Source of the DNA: Spirochaetaceae bacterium | GTDB taxonomy: Bacteria; Spirochaetota; Spirochaetia; Treponematales; Breznakiellaceae | Assembly: GCA_031290405.1 (NCBI GenBank) | Contig: JAITNO010000016.1 | Location: forward strand, 1-6,027 | Reading direction: 5' to 3' | Length of the DNA stretch: 6,027 bases | Shown: piece by piece, positions 4,833-6,027 of the stretch | Layout: every line of letters starts with the position of its first letter | Position numbering within the stretch: position 1 is the first letter of the stretch | The notes under the pieces: generated by a model | The model's database searches: none | What the model was told of the DNA's origin: nothing | The model's input: the letters and a program-made list of their open reading frames with translations, nothing else | Translations under genes and position numbers: made by a program

Positions 4833-5798
4833 CTAAATCTGGTAATCCCAGAACGCCTCCTGAGCAAGCTCAGTGCAGCTAATGTCTTGACACCCGTCGC
4901 ACTCCCTCTTCGTCGTGAAGCGCAGCTCAGGATTCCTCATGCTCACCCGCGTGCCGGAGGGAACGCTCTTCGTGACAAAGGCGTTGCTGCCAATCACCGT
5001 CCCCTCGCCAATAACCGTCGAGCCGCCCAGAATCGACGCCCCCGAATAGATCGTAACATTGTCTTCGATAGTAGGGTGCCGCTTGACGGACTTTAGAGCC
5101 TGCCCGTCGCGCGTCGAAAGAGCCCCCAGAGTCACACCCTGATACACCTTGACGTTGTTGCCAATCACCGTCGTCTCGCCCACCACAATGCCCGTCCCGT
5201 GGTCAATGCAGAAACGCCGCCCAATCGTCGCGCCAGGATTGATGTCAATCCCCGTAAGACTGTGCGCGTGCTCCGTCATCATGCGCGGAATCAGCGGAAC
5301 GTCAAGAAGATAGAGCACATGGGCAAGCCGATTCACCATAATCGCGAAAATCCCAGGATAGGACGAAACAATCTCGTCCCTGCTGTTCGCCGCAGGGTCG
5401 CCGTCGAACGTCGCGTCCACGTCGGCGGCAAGAACCCTCCGCACATCGCCCAGCCGCGAGAGGAACTCCGCCACAATCCCATCCGCCCGCGCCTTAAACA
5501 CACCCTCGACAGCCCCCTCCGCATCCTTGCGGTGCCGCAACGCCCGCTCAATCTCCTTCGACAAGGTAAAAACCACCTCCTCAAGCAACTCACCCGTGTG
5601 ATACGCGAGAAAATCCGAAGAAATGTTCTTTTTGCCAAAGTAACCGGGAAAGATGAGCTCCCGCAACGTGTCGATAACCCCAATAATCGCCGACCGATTC
5701 AGCTGATACGCATAGTCGTACTTAATCGACCCCTCGCACTCCCCGTAATTCCGCATAAGACCATCGACAATCAACTCCAAACGCACATCAACCTCCAT
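4833..5798 (-). CDS. cysE: Serine O-acetyltransferase, EpsC type
   Basis: This enzyme transfers acetyl from acetyl-CoA to L-serine, giving O-acetylserine for cysteine synthesis, in the cytoplasm. It has 321 residues. The N-terminal half is helical, and DPAANSRDEIVSSYPGIFAI (134-153) with the LAH motif (158-160) is typical of the long EpsC-like group. A left-handed beta helix of hexapeptide repeats (about 183-280) follows. Active-site residues are Asp185 (GIDINP), Asp199-His200 (IDHGTG) and Arg240-His241 (KRHP). Asn187 replaces the His usual in DIHP. The C-terminus has Cys 300, 303 and 308 and ends in FWDYQI; a terminal Ile is what CysE uses to dock into O-acetylserine sulfhydrylase. The ATG at 5798 has only weak G-rich sequence upstream. 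GTG at 5784-5786 has GGAGG 5 nt before it and would give 317 residues. No cysK is in the window. The coding strand is G-rich, notably in the first half. Confidence 0.92.
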   Translation of the reverse strand: MEVDVRLELIVDGLMRNYGECEGSIKYDYAYQLNRSAIIGVIDTLRELIFPGYFGKKNISSDFLAYHTGELLEEVVFTLSKEIERALRHRKDAEGAVEGVFKARADGIVAEFLSRLGDVRRVLAADVDATFDGDPAANSRDEIVSSYPGIFAIMVNRLAHVLYLLDVPLIPRMMTEHAHSLTGIDINPGATIGRRFCIDHGTGIVVGETTVIGNNVKVYQGVTLGALSTRDGQALKSVKRHPTIEDNVTIYSGASILGGSTVIGEGTVIGSNAFVTKSVPSGTRVSMRNPELRFTTKRECDGCQDISCTELAQEAFWDYQI

Positions 5799-5941
5799 AA
5801 ACGCGGCCGCCCCCGCACAACGGCGCAGCCCATAAGCGCCCGCACACCCACACTAGCGCCATACGCAAAGAAACGCCAGCCCCCCAGCCGCCGCAGGAGA
5901 AGAGGAAGAAGGGGGGCGCGGCGCCCTGAGCGCTTCTTGCG

Positions 5942-5978
5942 GCCTACGGCGCTATGCCCCCAGCGGTAGGCTTTTTAT
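5942..5978 (+). terminator. Intrinsic-terminator-like hairpin with T-run
   Basis: GCCTAC (5942-5947) pairs with GTAGGC (5966-5971) and CGCT (5950-5953) with AGCG (5962-5965), with a GG bulge and an 8-nt loop. TTTTTAT follows at once (5972-5978), as in a rho-independent terminator for rightward transcription. No rightward gene is seen just upstream, so it may block antisense transcription, end a small RNA, or act as leader structure on the other strand. An outer pair CTTGCG (5936-5941)/CGCAAG (5980-5985) encloses it. Confidence 0.45.
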
Positions 5979-5982
5979 CCGC

Positions 5983-6001
5983 AAGCTGCCTTCCCCAGCT
6001 T
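5983..6001. other. Second hairpin, overlapping the outer stem of the first
   Basis: AAGCTG (5983-5988) and CAGCTT (5996-6001) form a 6-bp stem with a 7-nt loop. The first three bases also belong to the arm CGCAAG of the neighbouring stem, so the two full structures exclude each other. On the plus strand a T-rich stretch (ctttgtttt) follows a few bases later. Confidence 0.4.
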
Positions 6002-6027
6002 TCGGCTTTGTTTTCACAGAGAGGAAG

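Larger units (their letters stand above)
5799..6027. other. Non-coding stretch upstream of the acetyltransferase gene
   Basis: No open frame here resembles a known protein on either strand. The acetyltransferase frame stays open leftward-upstream to a stop at 5853-5855, but has no ATG, GTG or TTG before 5798. Contents are a purine-only run (about 5894-5915), a small GC hairpin (ggcgcggcgcc, near 5914-5924), and a T-run stem-loop region (5936-6001). I could not place a convincing promoter for the acetyltransferase gene on the minus strand. Confidence 0.5.

Noticed and set aside
4599..5096. Rightward open frame with heptapeptide repeats (AARARRP / AATHSRP type)
   Set aside because: It overlaps the end of the glutamate-synthase-like gene in another frame and runs antisense through the acetyltransferase gene. 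The peptide repeat only mirrors the 21-bp DNA repeat, and no homology or ribosome site was seen.
5894..5925. Ribosome binding site or gene start at the purine-rich run
   Set aside because: The AGGAGAAGAGG-like run has no rightward start codon at a suitable distance that opens a credible protein. It may be only a simple polypurine tract.
5199..5969. Rightward 256-codon open frame opposite the acetyltransferase gene
   Set aside because: It is an Arg/Asn/Pro-rich translation with no recognisable domain, antisense to a well-supported enzyme.
5799..6027. T-box or SAM-type riboswitch controlling the acetyltransferase gene
   Set aside because: The T-box core (TGGNACCGCG) and other conserved riboswitch boxes I know were not found on the minus strand, although stem-loops are present.

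Overview
This is a GC-rich (by eye roughly 60% G+C) bacterial window made mostly of conserved housekeeping genes. No mobile element, phage gene, rRNA or CRISPR array was seen. The gene set is a stand-alone FMN-type glutamate-synthase-like protein with an N-terminal cysteine cluster, a short glutamate 5-kinase without PUA domain, a CTC-type ribosomal protein L25 with an extended tail, and an EpsC-type serine acetyltransferase. It would fit an anaerobic spirochaete (Treponema-like) or a related anaerobic lineage. That placement rests on protein style alone and is tentative.

Layout. Positions 1-975 (+) hold the C-terminal half of an ABC-F ATPase whose start lies outside the window. It converges on a leftward cluster. 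Read on the minus strand from 2881 down to 1015, this cluster is tRNA-Gln(UUG), rplY (L25), proB (glutamate 5-kinase) and a small predicted lipoprotein. A good sigma-70-like promoter lies just upstream of the tRNA. Gaps are 58, about 9 and 0 nt with no evident terminator between, so the four are probably one transcript. proB has no ATG, GTG or TTG upstream of its essential N-terminal phosphate-binding motif. A CTG codon preceded by a Shine-Dalgarno-like AGAGG is the best start I can find, and the naive TTG start at 2016 would remove that motif.

The 200-bp divergent spacer (2882-3081) carries the tRNA promoter, a perfect 9-bp inverted repeat, and an extended -10 promoter with a strong ribosome binding site for the rightward glutamate-synthase-like gene (3082-4674). 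That gene converges on a leftward serine acetyltransferase gene (4833-5798). The spacer between the two stop codons is filled by a seven-copy, 21-bp GC-rich tandem repeat (4686-4832), which ends exactly where the acetyltransferase stop codon begins. The last 229 bp (5799-6027) hold no gene I can support, but contain a polypurine tract and a nested stem-loop region with a T-run.

Functionally the genes touch glutamate and amino-acid metabolism: glutamyl phosphate formation for proline, O-acetylserine formation for cysteine, a glutamate-synthase-like flavoprotein, and tRNA-Gln. They also touch translation (L25, ABC-F). They form at least three transcription units, so a single dedicated pathway is not shown. 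I found no clearly new multi-gene system. The most unusual points are the proB start, the minisatellite between convergent genes, and the cysteine cluster of the glutamate-synthase-like protein.
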